Assembly: GCA_030544235.1 (NCBI GenBank)
Contig: CM060465.1
Coordinates: forward strand, 34,672,488 to 34,736,487
Direction of reading: 5' to 3'
DNA: 64,000 nt
Source of the DNA: Lepturacanthus savala
Taxonomy: Eukaryota > Chordata > Actinopteri > Scombriformes > Trichiuridae
The notes under the pieces were generated by a model. It was given only the letters and a program-made list of their open reading frames with translations, did no database searches and had not been told where the DNA came from. Position numbers and translations under genes: made by a program. Positions 1 through 10,648 of this stretch are shown in pieces (within the stretch, counting starts at the first letter, position 1; the number at the start of each line of letters is the position of its first letter).

Positions 1-341
1 TTAAATCTTTTATCAGTTATTATTTTTGATATTTCTTTATCTGACTTCATATTATCGGCTCATATTAAACATATTTAACATATTAAACAACAGTTTAAAC
101 ACCTGCAGACGTAGAGAAAGCACTGATGCTATTTAGGAGTTGCTGCACCACCACCAACGACCAACAGAGGTCACTCTTGTAATTTCATATCTACACAGTC
201 GTCTTGTTTGTTTGGCAAACACAACACTTTCTTTGAGGTGATGTCAAGTGTTGACTGAAATTAATTCATTTCCCAGAGTTGCAGCTTCATGATTTCCTCA
301 CTGACGGATTTCTATGACTCTGCTGTGTTTTCTCCTTTAAG

Positions 342-465
342 AACGACATGACGACAGTTGCCCTCCACTGGGAGAATATTCTGATGCCTCTTCTGCAGAA
401 ATATAAACTCAACATCACCTGGGGGGACCAGGACCTGCTGAATATCATATTTAACCAGAACCCAG
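342..465 (+). CDS. gxylt2: Glucoside xylosyltransferase, internal exon (third from last)
   Basis: This exon encodes part of the catalytic domain of a GT8-family UDP-xylose:O-glucose alpha-1,3-xylosyltransferase. In the known family the enzyme is a type II membrane protein of the secretory pathway that adds the first xylose to O-glucose on Notch EGF repeats. The translation begins NDMTTVALHW and contains LNITWGDQDLLNIIF; the DQDLLN block is a typical GT8 motif. A pyrimidine-rich acceptor ends in AG at 340-341. The donor GT is at 466-467. The exon holds 41 codons plus one base, and that leftover G joins AA of the next exon to give Glu, which restores NPESLYVFP. The start codon, membrane anchor and metal-binding DXD motif must lie in exons before the window. 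The family is clear. Choosing gxylt2 over gxylt1 rests mainly on the last exon. Confidence 0.92.
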
Positions 466-1079
466 GTCTGTGGAATGACACTAACGAGACTTCAACCTGA
501 TGTTTCATTACATTAGAGGGGTATTTATTGATGCTCTGGGAGGTTTCTGTCATAGACAGACTGTTATAAAACTATAGACACGTAGTAAAAACATGTAAAA
601 ACAGCCTAAATACCAACATAGAGGAAATCATTTAATAAGTAATGCAGATATACACCTTATTGTTAAAGTGCACATGGTTTAATGTTGGAATTAATGTATG
701 CATTATGAATTATATGAATAGATTAAGAGAATATTACAAGTATAATAAAGAGAAGCTATTGAATAGAAATGATATGATTTAACTGAAAAATACATTTTGA
801 ATATATAATCCACCTATAATAAAAAAAATCATTGATAGCATGTTTTAATGTTTTAAAACCTTTTTAAGAGAGTTAAATTATCTGGGACCTAGTTTTTAGG
901 GTTATACCACATGGCAGTATACATATAATACAATTATAAATATAATAATAAAAATATGTAATATTCTATATGACTAAAGCTTTATATATGAGGTTGATTA
1001 TATATTTAAAAGGTATAAATAAATTCAATTTCGAATATATAATCCACCTAGAATAACAAAACATGTTAATAGTAGTGGT

Positions 1080-1108
1080 ATACATAGTATGTGTGTGTGT
1101 GTATATAT

Positions 1109-1199
<91 letters not shown>

Positions 1200-1330
1200 C
1201 ACATATACATATATACATATATATACACACATATACATATATATACATATATATATACATATATATATATACACACACACACATATACACACTCATTATA
1301 TACATACATACATATATATACATATATAGT
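1080..1330. repeat. Compound TA/CATA/CA microsatellite
   Basis: About 250 bp consist almost only of TA, CATA and CACA steps: a pure TA run near 1114-1154 followed by alternating ATACAT and ACACAC blocks. All frames stay open across it, which produces spurious Tyr/Ile/His-rich reading frames. It is intronic and probably length-variable. Confidence 0.95.
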
Positions 1331-1551
1331 TTGACTCTATAAAGGGTTTTAATTTTTTAAAATAAATTTTATAATTTTTTTTTATTAAAAACATGCTATC
1401 ATCAAGTTTTATATACAAGGTTGATATATATTATATCTATTTAAATATATATTAATATATATGTTTAAAATGTATCATTTTGGTTGTGCAATTTGACATT
1501 TTGTGTCCAAAAAAAAAATCACAAAATAATGATTTTTGAAAAAAAAAAGAA

Positions 1552-1552
1552 A

Positions 1553-1590
<38 letters not shown>
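1552..1590. repeat. (CA)n(TA)n microsatellite
   Basis: A short CA run passes directly into a TA run inside the same gxylt2 intron. A second, impure TA run lies near 1698-1722. Confidence 0.9.
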
Positions 1591-1597
<7 letters not shown>

Positions 1598-1962
1598 AAA
1601 ATATGCAAAGATATATCCATCTCTATGTATTTATGATATATCTGTATATCTGTATGATATACACATACAATAATATTGAAAATATGTAATATTCTAATAT
1701 ATATATATATATATACATATACTATATTTCATTGATCCATATTAGCTTTTTATGCATCTCCAAAAATTTTAACCACAAACTTAAATAACGTTCAAAGCTT
1801 TCACCTGATTTTCTTTGTTTTTTTTAAAGGAAATTACAGAAATTAATTCAACAGTCGGCCATCATCGTCTACTTTAGTTCTGATTGTGTGTAATTTATTC
1901 CCAGGTTTTTAATGTTGTTCTATCTGCTGCTTATAAAGAATCCGAGTGTTGCTGTGTTACAG

Positions 1963-2135
1963 AAAGCCTCTACGTGTTTCCCTGCCAGTGGAACTACCGT
2001 CCAGACCACTGCATTTACGGCAGCAACTGTCAACACGCCGAACAGGAAGGCGTCTTCATCCTCCACGGAAACCGGGGAGTCTACCACGACGACAAGCAGC
2101 CGGCGTTCCGGGCCGTTTACCGAGCCATACGGAAG
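1963..2135 (+). CDS. gxylt2: Glucoside xylosyltransferase, penultimate coding exon
   Basis: This exon encodes the most conserved C-terminal block of the enzyme: SLYVFPCQWNYRPDHC, then YGSNCQHAEQEGV, then ILHGNRGVYHDDKQPAFR. The HGNRG...KQP segment corresponds in position to the HxxG..KP motif of GT8 enzymes, whose His helps bind the metal and UDP; that assignment is from family knowledge. The acceptor AG is at 1961-1962. The first two bases finish a split Glu codon, 57 full codons follow, and the donor GTAGAG begins at 2136 in phase 0. An open frame continues past the donor but loses all similarity. The exon is much richer in G+C than the surrounding intron. Confidence 0.95.
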
Positions 2136-2484
2136 GTAGAGGCTGTAAAATAATAGCGATAAAAACCTAAGGGAGCTAATTTGGAAATTTCTCTCCCAGA
2201 AGTTTTTGTTGAGATTGTTCCAGACGCGGCTGAAAGTCGGTTTGCTGTAGCTTTTATAGACCGTGCCTGCTTTTTTCTTTTTTTTTTTTAAGGCGGATCA
2301 GAGTATTTGGAAAACATTTACTAGTCATTACTTTATCAATATGCACTCCAGGCCATTGCTTTTCTCTCCCGAATGCATCCGTCCAACAGTGTTTAATCAA
2401 TAGCCTGTTAAACATTTTCCGTCATCCTGTCTCCACTCCCCTGAAGCGGGAAAAAAACAGCCTCATCCAGGGAGATGGTGTCAA

Positions 2485-2765
2485 CTGGAGCCGCAACTAA
2501 CGACGATTCTGATGAATGACAAGGAATCTATCAATTAATGGAATGATTAATCGATTAGTTGTTTCTTAAAATGGAGTAAAATGTCGATCAGTGTTTCCCC
2601 AAAGCTGAAGATTCAAACTAAAACGTCTTTTTTTTTTTTTTGTCCACAACCCAAAAATCATCAGTTTACTATTATAGAAGACTAAAGAAACCAGAAAATA
2701 ATAGAAACAGAAAATAATATAGTGATAAACGGCAACTAATCGATTAATCGTTGCAGCTCTATTAG
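2485..2765 (+). mobile_element. ATCGATTAATCG palindromic element, copy
   Basis: This is a copy of the dominant short interspersed element. It starts with a degenerate GCAACTAACGA end, carries ATCGATTAGTTGTTT, has an internal CCACAACCCAAAAATCATCAG and ends in TTGCAGCTCT, the inverted complement of the other end. Terminal inverted repeats and lack of coding capacity fit a non-autonomous, MITE-like DNA transposon. I recognise it as a common teleost repeat but cannot name its superfamily with certainty. Confidence 0.75.
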
Positions 2766-2845
2766 TCAATCAACAAGAAAACGCTGAGAATTATTAAATA
2801 ATTGACAAAAAGCAATAAAGAAACAAAGAAATAGATCAAGATCAG

Positions 2846-3495
2846 AGCTGCAACTAACAAATATACTTACAGTCTATTAATCTATTGATTATTGAAACGA
2901 TTAATCGATTAGTTGGTTTATAAAAGGCAACTAATCGATTAATCAACTAATCGTTGCAGTTCTATTTTAGTTTATACTGATCTTTCTAGAACTTTGCCCT
3001 AAAATCACTTCCTCATTCTTTATATTATAGACACTAAAGTTACAACTATTGACTGTTTTGACAGTTGATTAATTGATTAGTCATTGGCAACTAATTGATT
3101 AATCGTTGCAGCTCTACAAGTCAAGTTTTAAGAAAAGTAAATTCTAAACAAGTTATCCAAAACTAAATAAATAGTAAATTATCAATAAAAAAATTACCAA
3201 AATTAAGAAAGACACTAAAAATAAACCAATCAGGGCTGCAACTAACAACTATTCTGATAGTTGATTACTCGATTAATTATTCAAACGATTAATCGATTAG
3301 TTGCTTTGGTTAAAAAAAAAAGATCATCAGTTTATTATTATAGAAGACTAAAGAAACCAGAAAATAATGAGATTTAAGAAGCTGGAACCAGAGAATTTGG
3401 ACATTTCCTTCTTAAAAATGACTCAAATCAATTATTAAAAGAGTTGATTAGTGTAATAGTCGGCAACTAATCGATTAATCGGTTGCAGCTCTACT
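2846..3495 (+). mobile_element. Cluster of ATCGATTAATCG elements with unique spacer
   Basis: Three partial or complete copies lie in a row, at about 2846-2967, 3050-3115 and 3233-3495, each bounded by GAGCTGCAAC or its complement. The spacers (2968-3049 and 3116-3232) are not part of the element proper, yet they reappear as an inverted copy at 22.1-22.5 kb. The third copy contains the internal AAGAAGCTGGAACCAGAG block in forward orientation. Confidence 0.75.
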
Positions 3496-3599
3496 GTAAA
3501 ATAACTGTGAGGCTGAATATTATTCATTTATCAAGGATTATAATTTTCATTTGAACCCTAACTTTTTAAATCAACCCTATTCCCTATTGAATGTGAAGG

Positions 3600-3850
3600 T
3601 TTTACCTTAAAGAATAAATCCGTTTCTGTTATTATCCATGAATCCCTTTAAAAAGCCTGAAAACCAGAATGTGGTTGTCCATCGCTGAGCGTTTCCTGAC
3701 ATCCTGTCTGCGGCGCTCCAGTAATTACTGGTTTTGGTCTTTTCATAGAATTTGTTGAAAATAATACAGCTGAGTGTTTTAATATATCCTCCTCCTGGGT
3801 TGGTGTATTGGCTCAGCTGATCAGGTTTTGGCTGCATCATGACGACTAAA
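3600..3850. other. Higher-complexity intronic island
   Basis: About 250 bp of unique-looking sequence lie between two repeat clusters within the last gxylt2 intron. It contains TAATTACT homeodomain-like sites and a short open frame on the minus strand that resembles no protein I know. It could be a conserved non-coding element. Only cross-species alignment would show it. Confidence 0.3.
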
Positions 3851-3864
3851 TATTTTCAGAACCG

Positions 3865-5835
3865 TGGTGGCAGCGATTAGTTGATTAATCGATTAGTTGT
3901 TCGGTGTAAAATGTCGATCTTGGTTTCCCAGAGTTGAAGATTCAACCTAAAATGTCTTTTTTTTTGTCCACAACCCAAAGATCATCAGTTTATTATTATA
4001 GAGACTAAAGAAACCAGGAAATAATCAGAGAAGAGAAGCTGGAACCAGAGAATTTAGACATTTTCCTCTTAAAAATGACTCAAATCAAATGTGGGGTTCC
4101 TCAGGGTTCCGTTCTAGATCCTGTGAAGTTTCAGTCGTCAGTTTATTATTATAGAGACTAAAGAAACCAGGAAATAATCAGAAGAGAAGCTGGAACCAGA
4201 GAATTTGGACATTTTCTTCTTTAAAAAATGATATAACTTGACTAATTGATCATCAAAGTAGTTGGTAACTAATTGATTAATCAACTAATCGTTGCAGCTC
4301 TTTATGACACAAATTCTCTTTACTTCTGGTCAGTTTGGTATCAAACCCATATTTAGATATCATCATTAATAATCATATATATCAGTAATTCTCATCTGTC
4401 ATGAGTAGAGCTGCAACGATTAGTTGATTAATCGATTAATTATTTGGTTCATAAATGAAGATTCAATCTAAAAACCCAAAGATCATCAGTTTATTATTAT
4501 AGAGACTAAAGAAACCAGAAAATAATCAAAGAGAAGCTGGAACCAGAGAATTTGGACGTTTTCTACTGAAAAATTACTCAAATCAATTCATCGATTACCA
4601 AAATAGTTTGATGTCAAATCAAATGTGGGGTTCCTCAGGGTTCCGTTCTAGATCCTGTGAAGTTTCAGTCGTCAGTTTATTATTATAGAGACTAAAGAAA
4701 CCAGGAAATAATCAGAGAAGAGAAGCTGGAACCAGAGAATTTAGACATTTTCCTCTTAAAAATGACTCAAATCAAATGTGGGGTTCCTCAGGGTTCCGTT
4801 CTAGATCCTGTGAAGTTTCAGTCGTCAGTTTATTATTATAGAGACTAAAGAAACCAGGAAATAATCAGAAGAGAAGCTGGAACCAGAGAATTTGGACATT
4901 TTCTTCTTTAAAAAATGATATAACTTGACTAATTGATCATCAAAGTAGTTGGTAACTAATTGATTAATCAACTAATCGTTGCAGCTCTTTATGACACAAA
5001 TTCTCTTTACTTCTGGTCAGTTTGGTATCAAACCCATATTTAGATATCATCATTAATAATCATATATATCAGTAATTCTCATCTGTCATGAGTAGAGCTG
5101 CAACGATTAGTTGATTAATCGATTAATTATTTGGTTCATAAATGAAGATTCAATCTAAAAACCCAAAGATCATCAGTTTATTATTATAGAGACTAAAGAA
5201 ACCAGAAAATAATCAAAGAGAAGCTGGAACCAGAGAATTTGGACGTTTTCTACTGAAAAATTACTCAAATCAATTCATCGATTACCAAAATAGTTTGATG
5301 TCAAATCAAATGTGGGGTTCCTCAGGGTTCCGTTCTAGATCCTGTGAAGTTTCAGTCGTCAGTTTATTATTATAGAGACTAAAGAAACCAGGAAATAATC
5401 AGAGAAGAGAAGCTGGAACCAGAGAATTTGGACATTTTCCTCTTAAAAATGACTCAAATCAAATGTGGGGTTCCTCAGGGTTCCGTTCTAGATCCTGTGA
5501 AGTTTCTGTCAGTTTATTATTATAGAGACTAAAGAAACCAGGAAATAATCAGAGAAGAGAAGCTGGAACCAGAGAATTTGGACATTTTCTTCTTTAAAAA
5601 TGATTCAAATTGACTAATTGATCATCAAAGATTAATCAACTATGTTGATCATCGATTAGTTGTTTGGTTCATAAAATGCTGTAAAATGTTAATCACAACC
5701 CAGATTTGAGAAGCTGGAACTAGAGAATTTGTACGTTTTTTTCTTAAAAAATGACTCAAATCAATTAATCGAGATAGGAACTAATGTAATAACTGGCGAC
5801 TAATCGATTAATTGACTAATCGTTCGATTTATAAC
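3865..5835 (+). mobile_element. Dense forward cluster of ATCGATTAATCG elements
   Basis: About 2 kb is built from repeated copies of the palindromic element in forward orientation. The internal GAAGCTGGAACCAGAG block occurs about nine times. Between element ends is a spacer (ACAAATTCTCTTTAC, then GGTATCAAACCCATATTTAG) that also travels with other copies at 15, 20, 22 and 28 kb. Five copies carry an extra insert starting GTGGGGTTCCTCAGGG at 4091, 4625, 4778, 5312 and 5465, which translates as a reverse-transcriptase motif. Confidence 0.8.
3986..5626 (+). repeat. 687-bp tandem segmental duplication
   Basis: Landmarks recur exactly 687 bp apart: CAGTTTATTATTATAG at 3986 and 4673, and the GTGGGGTTCC insert at 4091/4778, 4625/5312 and 4778/5465. 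Copy 1 spans 3986-4672, copy 2 spans 4673-5359, and a truncated third copy runs to about 5626 before diverging. Copies 1 and 2 look nearly identical by eye, so the duplication is recent, or it could be an assembly artefact. Confidence 0.85.
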
Positions 5836-5849
5836 CACTAGAATGCGCC

Positions 5850-6290
5850 ACTTTTCTGAACTGCAGCGTCTTTAAAATTCGTCGCGGCTCCAAATGAAGA
5901 CAGAACTCGGATGTTAAAAACTGTGACACCTGTCAGATTCACTTCCTCTCAACTCGGCCTCCTCTTTTTTAAACCGTCCTCCGCATCCATCATCTTCGCT
6001 GCAGCTCTCTCTCTCGCCTCTTTCGATCGGCTCTCGTTGATTCCGGCGGAGTCTCGGTGCAGCTTCATTAGCCGGCCTCCATCCATTACCGCCACGGGGC
6101 CCCGGCCGCTACCGGCGCCGGCCCGTGTTCTCAGGCATTAAGTAAACGAGGCGGCTTCATTATGGAGCACTCGACCTTCCCGTCGCCATCGGTCTCCGGC
6201 CCCGACGGCACGAAACACGCCGGGAAAACACCAGGATCCACCTGAATCCAGCTCGAGTCCCCCCTGAAGCTGCTTCTACCCCCTTGTCCT
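5850..6290. other. GC-rich intronic island
   Basis: The sequence shifts abruptly to high G+C with several CpGs (near 6030-6240) inside an AT-rich intron. A 76-codon open frame on the + strand (5911-6141) has no recognisable domain and lacks convincing splice signals in frame with gxylt2. The island is flanked by repeats on both sides. It may be regulatory or simply non-repetitive ancestral sequence. Confidence 0.35.
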
Positions 6291-6294
6291 GGAA

Positions 6295-7720
6295 AATCTG
6301 CTTATTTCAAGTCTGATTCGGTTCAATTTGGCAGATAATTTATCTAATTTCTATTTTTTTCTTGATTTTAGTCAATTTGAATCAAACAACATTGACCCAA
6401 ATAAGGAACAAAAACTTGAAATAAACTAAATGATCTGCCAGTAGAAAAAGATAATTGGACAAAAAAAAAGTGTTTTTTTAATCATTTTTGAATCTCAACC
6501 CTGTTAAATACGTAATAAAAACATCAGAAATGAGGAAGAACATGTTGAATGTCCTGGAAGTTGTTAAGTTATCCTGGAAAATCTGCTTATTTCAAGTTAT
6601 TTTCTTTAAAAAAAGCTTAAAATTGAGTAAAACCAAGAAAAGGAGTAAGATAATTCTACTTAATATTGGTCTAAACTTGACATTTCCACCTGTTTAGAGC
6701 TTTTCGGTGCTTCAGTTTTAGAATGTGGAGTTTAATCTGTGTTTTTATTAGTGAAACATGAAGTAAAAGCAGGAATTTACCCTGAAAATATCTTTTATTG
6801 CAATTTATTCAGGTCTTTTTTAAGAAAACAAGACTCATATTTCCTTTAAAAAAAGATTAAAATGAACTAAAATCTTGAAACAAGCTAAATTATCTTCCAT
6901 TAGAATAAGATAATTCTAAATATTGGACTAAAACCAACATTTTCACCATATTTTCAGTGTAAATTCCTGCTTTAATGAACAGAACATGCAGTAAAAAGCC
7001 TTTATCTGGGTTTTTTATCATTTATTTCTGTAGTTTTATTAGAGAGAGAACCGCTATGACTGGAAAAACTGGAATATTAAATATTATTATTAATATTAAT
7101 GTATTATTTTGCACTAGCAATTTAAAAAACATTTTTTTCTTGATTTTAATGAATTTTAATCCTTTTTTAAAGAGGTTTTCTTAACTCAACATGTATATTT
7201 CCTGCTGTTTTTTTAGTTTTTTAATGAAGGGAAAATGGTAAATATTATTATTAATATTAATAATGAGTGAATTTATTTTATTTTAGCTTATTTCTATTTT
7301 TTTCTTGATTTTAATGAATTTTAATCGTTTTTTAAAGAAGTTTTCTTAACTCAACTTAAAAAAAATTACCAGAATAATATAAATAAAATCAAAATAACCC
7401 TTTTTTGTTATATATAACTTAAACTTAAACAAAAAAACTAAAAGTCTTATATAATCCTTATATGTCTATAACAGAACATGTAGTAAAAAGCCTTTATCTG
7501 GATGTTTTTAACTAATATTTCCTTTAAAAAAAAGATTAAAATGAACTAAAATCTTGAAACAAGCTAAATTATCTTCCATTAGAATAAGATAATTCTAAAT
7601 ATTGGACTAAAACCAACATTTTCACCATTTTTTCAGTGTAAATTCCTGCTTTAATGAACAGAACATGCAGTAAAAAGCCTTTATCTGGGTTTTTTTTCCA
7701 CGTATTTCTGTAGTTTTTAT
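6295..7720. mobile_element. Second palindromic family (TCTGCCAGTAGAATAAGATAATT), several copies
   Basis: Copies lie near 6295-6475, 6580-6690, 6780-6950 and 7500-7625. Typical blocks are AAACTAAATTATCTGCCAGT, AATAAGATAATTCTACTC, AATATTGGACTAAA and CAAAAACAAGATATTT, and they appear in both orientations because the family is itself roughly palindromic. There is no coding capacity, so a non-autonomous DNA element is likely. The intervening sequence at 7080-7500 is AT-rich with further partial duplications. I cannot give a database name. Confidence 0.6.
6832..7700 (+). repeat. Direct duplication, about 679-bp offset
   Basis: The block starting TTCCTTTAAAAAAAG at 6841 recurs at 7519, and AATTCCTGCTTTAATGAACA at 6962 recurs at 7641. 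Similarity runs through AACATGCAGTAAAAAGCC, and a later CTATGACTGGAAAA is shared at about 7053 and 7798. This is a tandem-type duplication inside the gxylt2 intron. Confidence 0.75.
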
Positions 7721-8115
7721 TGGCGGCGGTCACTGTGAGACTCGTCAGCCAGTGAATCCTAGCGAGTCTCATCCGAGGCTAATTAGAACAGAGCGGCTAT
7801 GACTGGAAAACACGTTTCATCTCGTTGTTACGAGCAGCGAAGCTTTTATCCTCCTCCTCCTCGGTCCTCGGAGGCCGGGGCATCTTAAAGCCGGGGAGCG
7901 GCTCCCGTTCCGCTGGAAACTCTCATCTCCGGCTCCTCCAGGAGCTGCCGGGCCGGCTCCACTCCCACCGCTCCGCAATAAAAGGGCACCGCCATTACCC
8001 GGCCAAGCCGCCACAGAAGAGTTGTAAAAATTTAAGTGCCGATGGTAGTTTGAGACATCATGATGGTGGTCGGGCGGACGACGCAGCGGCAGCATCCACA
8101 TAAAAATCGATAGGA
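7720..8115. other. GC-rich intronic island, candidate regulatory element
   Basis: This is a second GC-rich island in the last gxylt2 intron, with CpGs and CCTCCTCCTCCTCGG near 7850. Open frames on both strands (7817-8103) overlap each other and match no family. The block GAGTCTCAT..GAGGCTAATTAG at 7764-7786 has a second copy at 8445-8467. A regulatory role is only an inference from composition. Confidence 0.35.
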
Positions 8116-8424
8116 GGCTTTTAATGGTGCTTTATTGCCTGCTGCAGTATATGAAAGATAATAAAGTGAAGCTTTGAGTAACCTAACATCGGAGTCCAAC
8201 CACACGCTGTAAAAAGTCTTTATATTTACAAGAAATCTGCACTTTTATTTATTTATTCCATGTATTTATGAAGCTGCAGCTGCTTCTATCGTCCTCCAAC
8301 TGCTCTAATATCACATGTTTTCTCCTCCAAATTCCTCTTTCGGTTGCTCCGCAGTGGAATACGAAGGCAAAAAAGCCTCAATCTCCATTTAAAAATAATA
8401 AAATATATATTTTGTGGGTTTCAT

Positions 8425-8960
8425 TTTAAGCGGGGAAGCCTGGAGAGTCTCATATGAGGCTAATTAGTCTATTAATTTTCTTTAATATTGCCTTTTTATG
8501 TCACGCCTGCATTAGTTTCTGCAAAAACAGGTGAAAATATCTTGTTTTTGATATAATTAGTCCAATATTGAGTTGAATTATCTCATAATTTAGCTTATTT
8601 CAGTGTTTTTCTTGATTTTTAGTCAATTTGAAAAGACCAAATTGACCCAAAAAGGGGAAAAACTAAATTATCTGCCAGTAGAATGAGATAATTCTACTCA
8701 ATATTTGACTAAATGTACAAAAAACCTGTTAATATTTCAGTTTTTACAGTGGTTTTTGACCATTTTGGATCTCAACCCTGTTAAATACCTCATATTACAA
8801 ACAGATAAAACTACTAAACTGACCAAAACACGTCAAAAAACATTAAAAATGAGGAAAAAAATGTGGAAATTATTACTTTATCCGGGAAATTAGCAATTTG
8901 GTCTCGTTTTAGAAAACAAAGCTAATATTTTCTTGAAAAAAAAGATTAAAATTGACTAAA
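8425..8960. mobile_element. Copy of the second palindromic family with flank
   Basis: The family blocks AATATCTTGTTTTTGAT and AATATTGAGTTGAATTATCT (8540-8590) are followed by the complementary half CTGCCAGTAGAATGAGATAA (8660-8700). The left flank AAGCCTGGAGAGTCTCATAT (8437-8456) through GTGAAAATATCTTG returns as an inverted copy at 12828-12945. The segment 8720-8960 is AT-rich with no further element that I recognise. Confidence 0.6.
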
Positions 8961-9099
8961 ATTAAGAGAAGGAAACACTTTTAATGGCTTTATTGGCTGC
9001 TGCAGGATATGAAAGTTGATTTATTTGATTTTTATCTTAACTAAAGACTATTTTAAGAGTTAATTTATAAAGTGATTATTGATTATTTTAGTTTATTAA

Positions 9100-9365
9100 A
9101 TGTGGATTAGTGAGTCTCAATAGAACTGCAGCCAACAACCATTTTAATAGTTTTTAATTATTTTAATAATTTAATATTTTAATTTTTTTTCTTATAATTT
9201 ATATATTTTTTTATTTTTAATATTTGTAGTTTTTTTATTTTTAGTAATTTTTATGGTTTATTTTTTCATATATTTTTGGTATTTTTTTTAGTATTTTTTT
9301 TGTATTTTAAGTGTTTTATTTGGATGGATTTTATATTTTATTATTTTTTATATTCCACTGGCAGA
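9100..9365. repeat. T-rich low-complexity stretch
   Basis: About 260 bp consist of short T and TTTA runs on the + strand without clear periodicity. It separates the copies of the second palindromic family and holds no gene signal. Confidence 0.7.
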
Positions 9366-9542
9366 TAATTTAGATTATTTCCATTTTTTCTAGAAAAGTT
9401 AAAACAAGACCAAATTGACCCAAATAAGGGGAAATAAGATAATTCTACTAAATATTGGACTAAATATATCAAAAACAAGATATTTACACTTAATATTACA
9501 AATATAAATAAAAGAAAAAAATAAATACAACAAATAAAATAA

Positions 9543-9985
9543 CATTCCTGTTTAAATAACAGTTTAAAGTACCTTAAAAAGAACAAAAACCCTTTGTCAT
9601 TGATAAACTGCAAAGTTAAATTATAGAAACTCTAATAAAGACTTTTTTTAAAAGGCACAATATGTAATTTTTATAAATTAAAACGTCTAAAATTGACTAA
9701 AATCCATCATTAAATTCCTTTAAAATCCAGTTTTAAGCCACATTTAGCTTGTTTTGTTAAATATCTTTAACCAGAGGAAGGATTTCAGTTTTAATTCATC
9801 AGAGCAACAAGCTAAGCTAACGTTAGCATTCGCTGCGAAATACAGATTATTAACATGAAACTGCTTCATTCTGTGTTTTTACCTTTTTATCTGTTTCGGA
9901 GAATAATTTACGTGTCATCCTTTGGAATTTAATTTAATTAATAAGCATATTGATTTATTTTTAAATCAATATGCTTATTAATTTT
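9543..9985 (+). repeat. Left arm of an inverted repeat around the last gxylt2 exon
   Basis: This arm begins ATTCCTGTTTAAATAACAG and ends at AATCAATATGCTTATTAA. Its reverse complement is at 11428-11815, with matching landmarks such as AAACCCTTTGTCATTGATAA versus TTATCAATGACAAAGGGTTT. Inside are AAGGCACAATATGTAATTTT, a fragment I associate with a common fish repeat, and GCTAAGCTAACGTTAGCATT. The end of this arm is itself a small palindrome (AATAAGCATATTGATTTA inverted near 9941-9981). Confidence 0.8.
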
Positions 9986-10545
9986 TTTTCTAGAAAAGTT
10001 AAAACAAGACCAAATTAACCCAAATAAGGGGAAATAACTTGAAATAAACTAAATTATCTGCCAGTGGAATAAGATAATTCTACTCAATATTGGACTAAAT
10101 GTAAGATATTTCCACTTAATATTAAATTTAATATTTTCTGCAGTTGAAGTTTCAATTAACCATCAAAATAATCGACTTCCTTAGCTGGAATCAGAGAATT
10201 TGGACATTTTCTTCTTAAAAATGACTCAAATCAAATGTGGGGTTCCTCAGGGTTCCGTTCTAGATCCTCTGAAGTTCAGTCGTCAGTTTATTATTATAGA
10301 GACTAAAGAAACCAGGAAATAATCAGAGAAGAGAAGCTGGAACCAGAGAATTTAGACATTTTCCTCTTAAAAATGACTCAAATCAAATGTGGGGTTCCTC
10401 AGGGTTCCGTTCTAGATCCTCTGAAGTTCAGTCGTCAGTTTATTATTATAGAGACTAAAGAAACCAGGAAATAATCAGAGAAGAGAAGCTGGAACCAGAG
10501 AATTTGGACATTTTCCTCTTAAAAATGAGTCAAATCACTTAATTT
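9985..10545 (+). mobile_element. Second-family copy joined to two RT-insert ATCGATTA units
   Basis: The segment 9985-10190 is the second palindromic family (GACCAAATTAACCCAAATAAG, CTGCCAGTGGAATAAGATAA). It is followed by two tandem 152-bp units that carry the GTGGGGTTCCTCAGGG insert at 10237 and 10389 and the GAAGCTGGAACCAGAG block. The combination is repeated in inverted orientation at 12385-12752, so it was copied as a unit. Confidence 0.75.
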
Positions 10546-10648
10546 ATTATCAAACTACGAGTCTGGAAATGGCGTTTCGCGGCTTTAAGGGTAGAAATTG
10601 GTGGTTTAAATGGGTTAAATGTGTTTTTTTCCTCTCTTTTCTCTCCAG

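Larger units (their letters stand above)
466..1962 (+). other. gxylt2 intron with microsatellites
   Basis: This 1,497-bp intron lies between the two matching exons. Its splice phase (one base carried over) agrees at both ends. It is AT-rich and holds two TA/CA microsatellite blocks, listed separately, and shorter TA runs near 1700-1720. The 3' end reads through a short pyrimidine stretch to TGTTACAG at 1955-1962. I see no other element in it. Confidence 0.85.

Noticed and set aside
966..1342. Several overlapping open frames on both strands of 81-108 codons rich in Tyr and Ile
   Set aside because: They are produced by the TA/CA microsatellite, where all frames lack stops. The region is inside a gxylt2 intron.
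1912..2170. Alternative plus-strand frames over the gxylt2 penultimate exon
   Set aside because: These are frame shadows. Only the frame encoding SLYVFPCQWNYRPDHC fits the family and the splice phases.
5911..6141. 76-codon open frame in a GC-rich intronic island
   Set aside because: No domain and no compatible splice sites with gxylt2. High G+C alone lengthens open frames.
7817..8103. Opposed open frames of 92 and 94 codons
   Set aside because: They overlap on both strands, have low-complexity Ser/Arg/Gly content and match no family.
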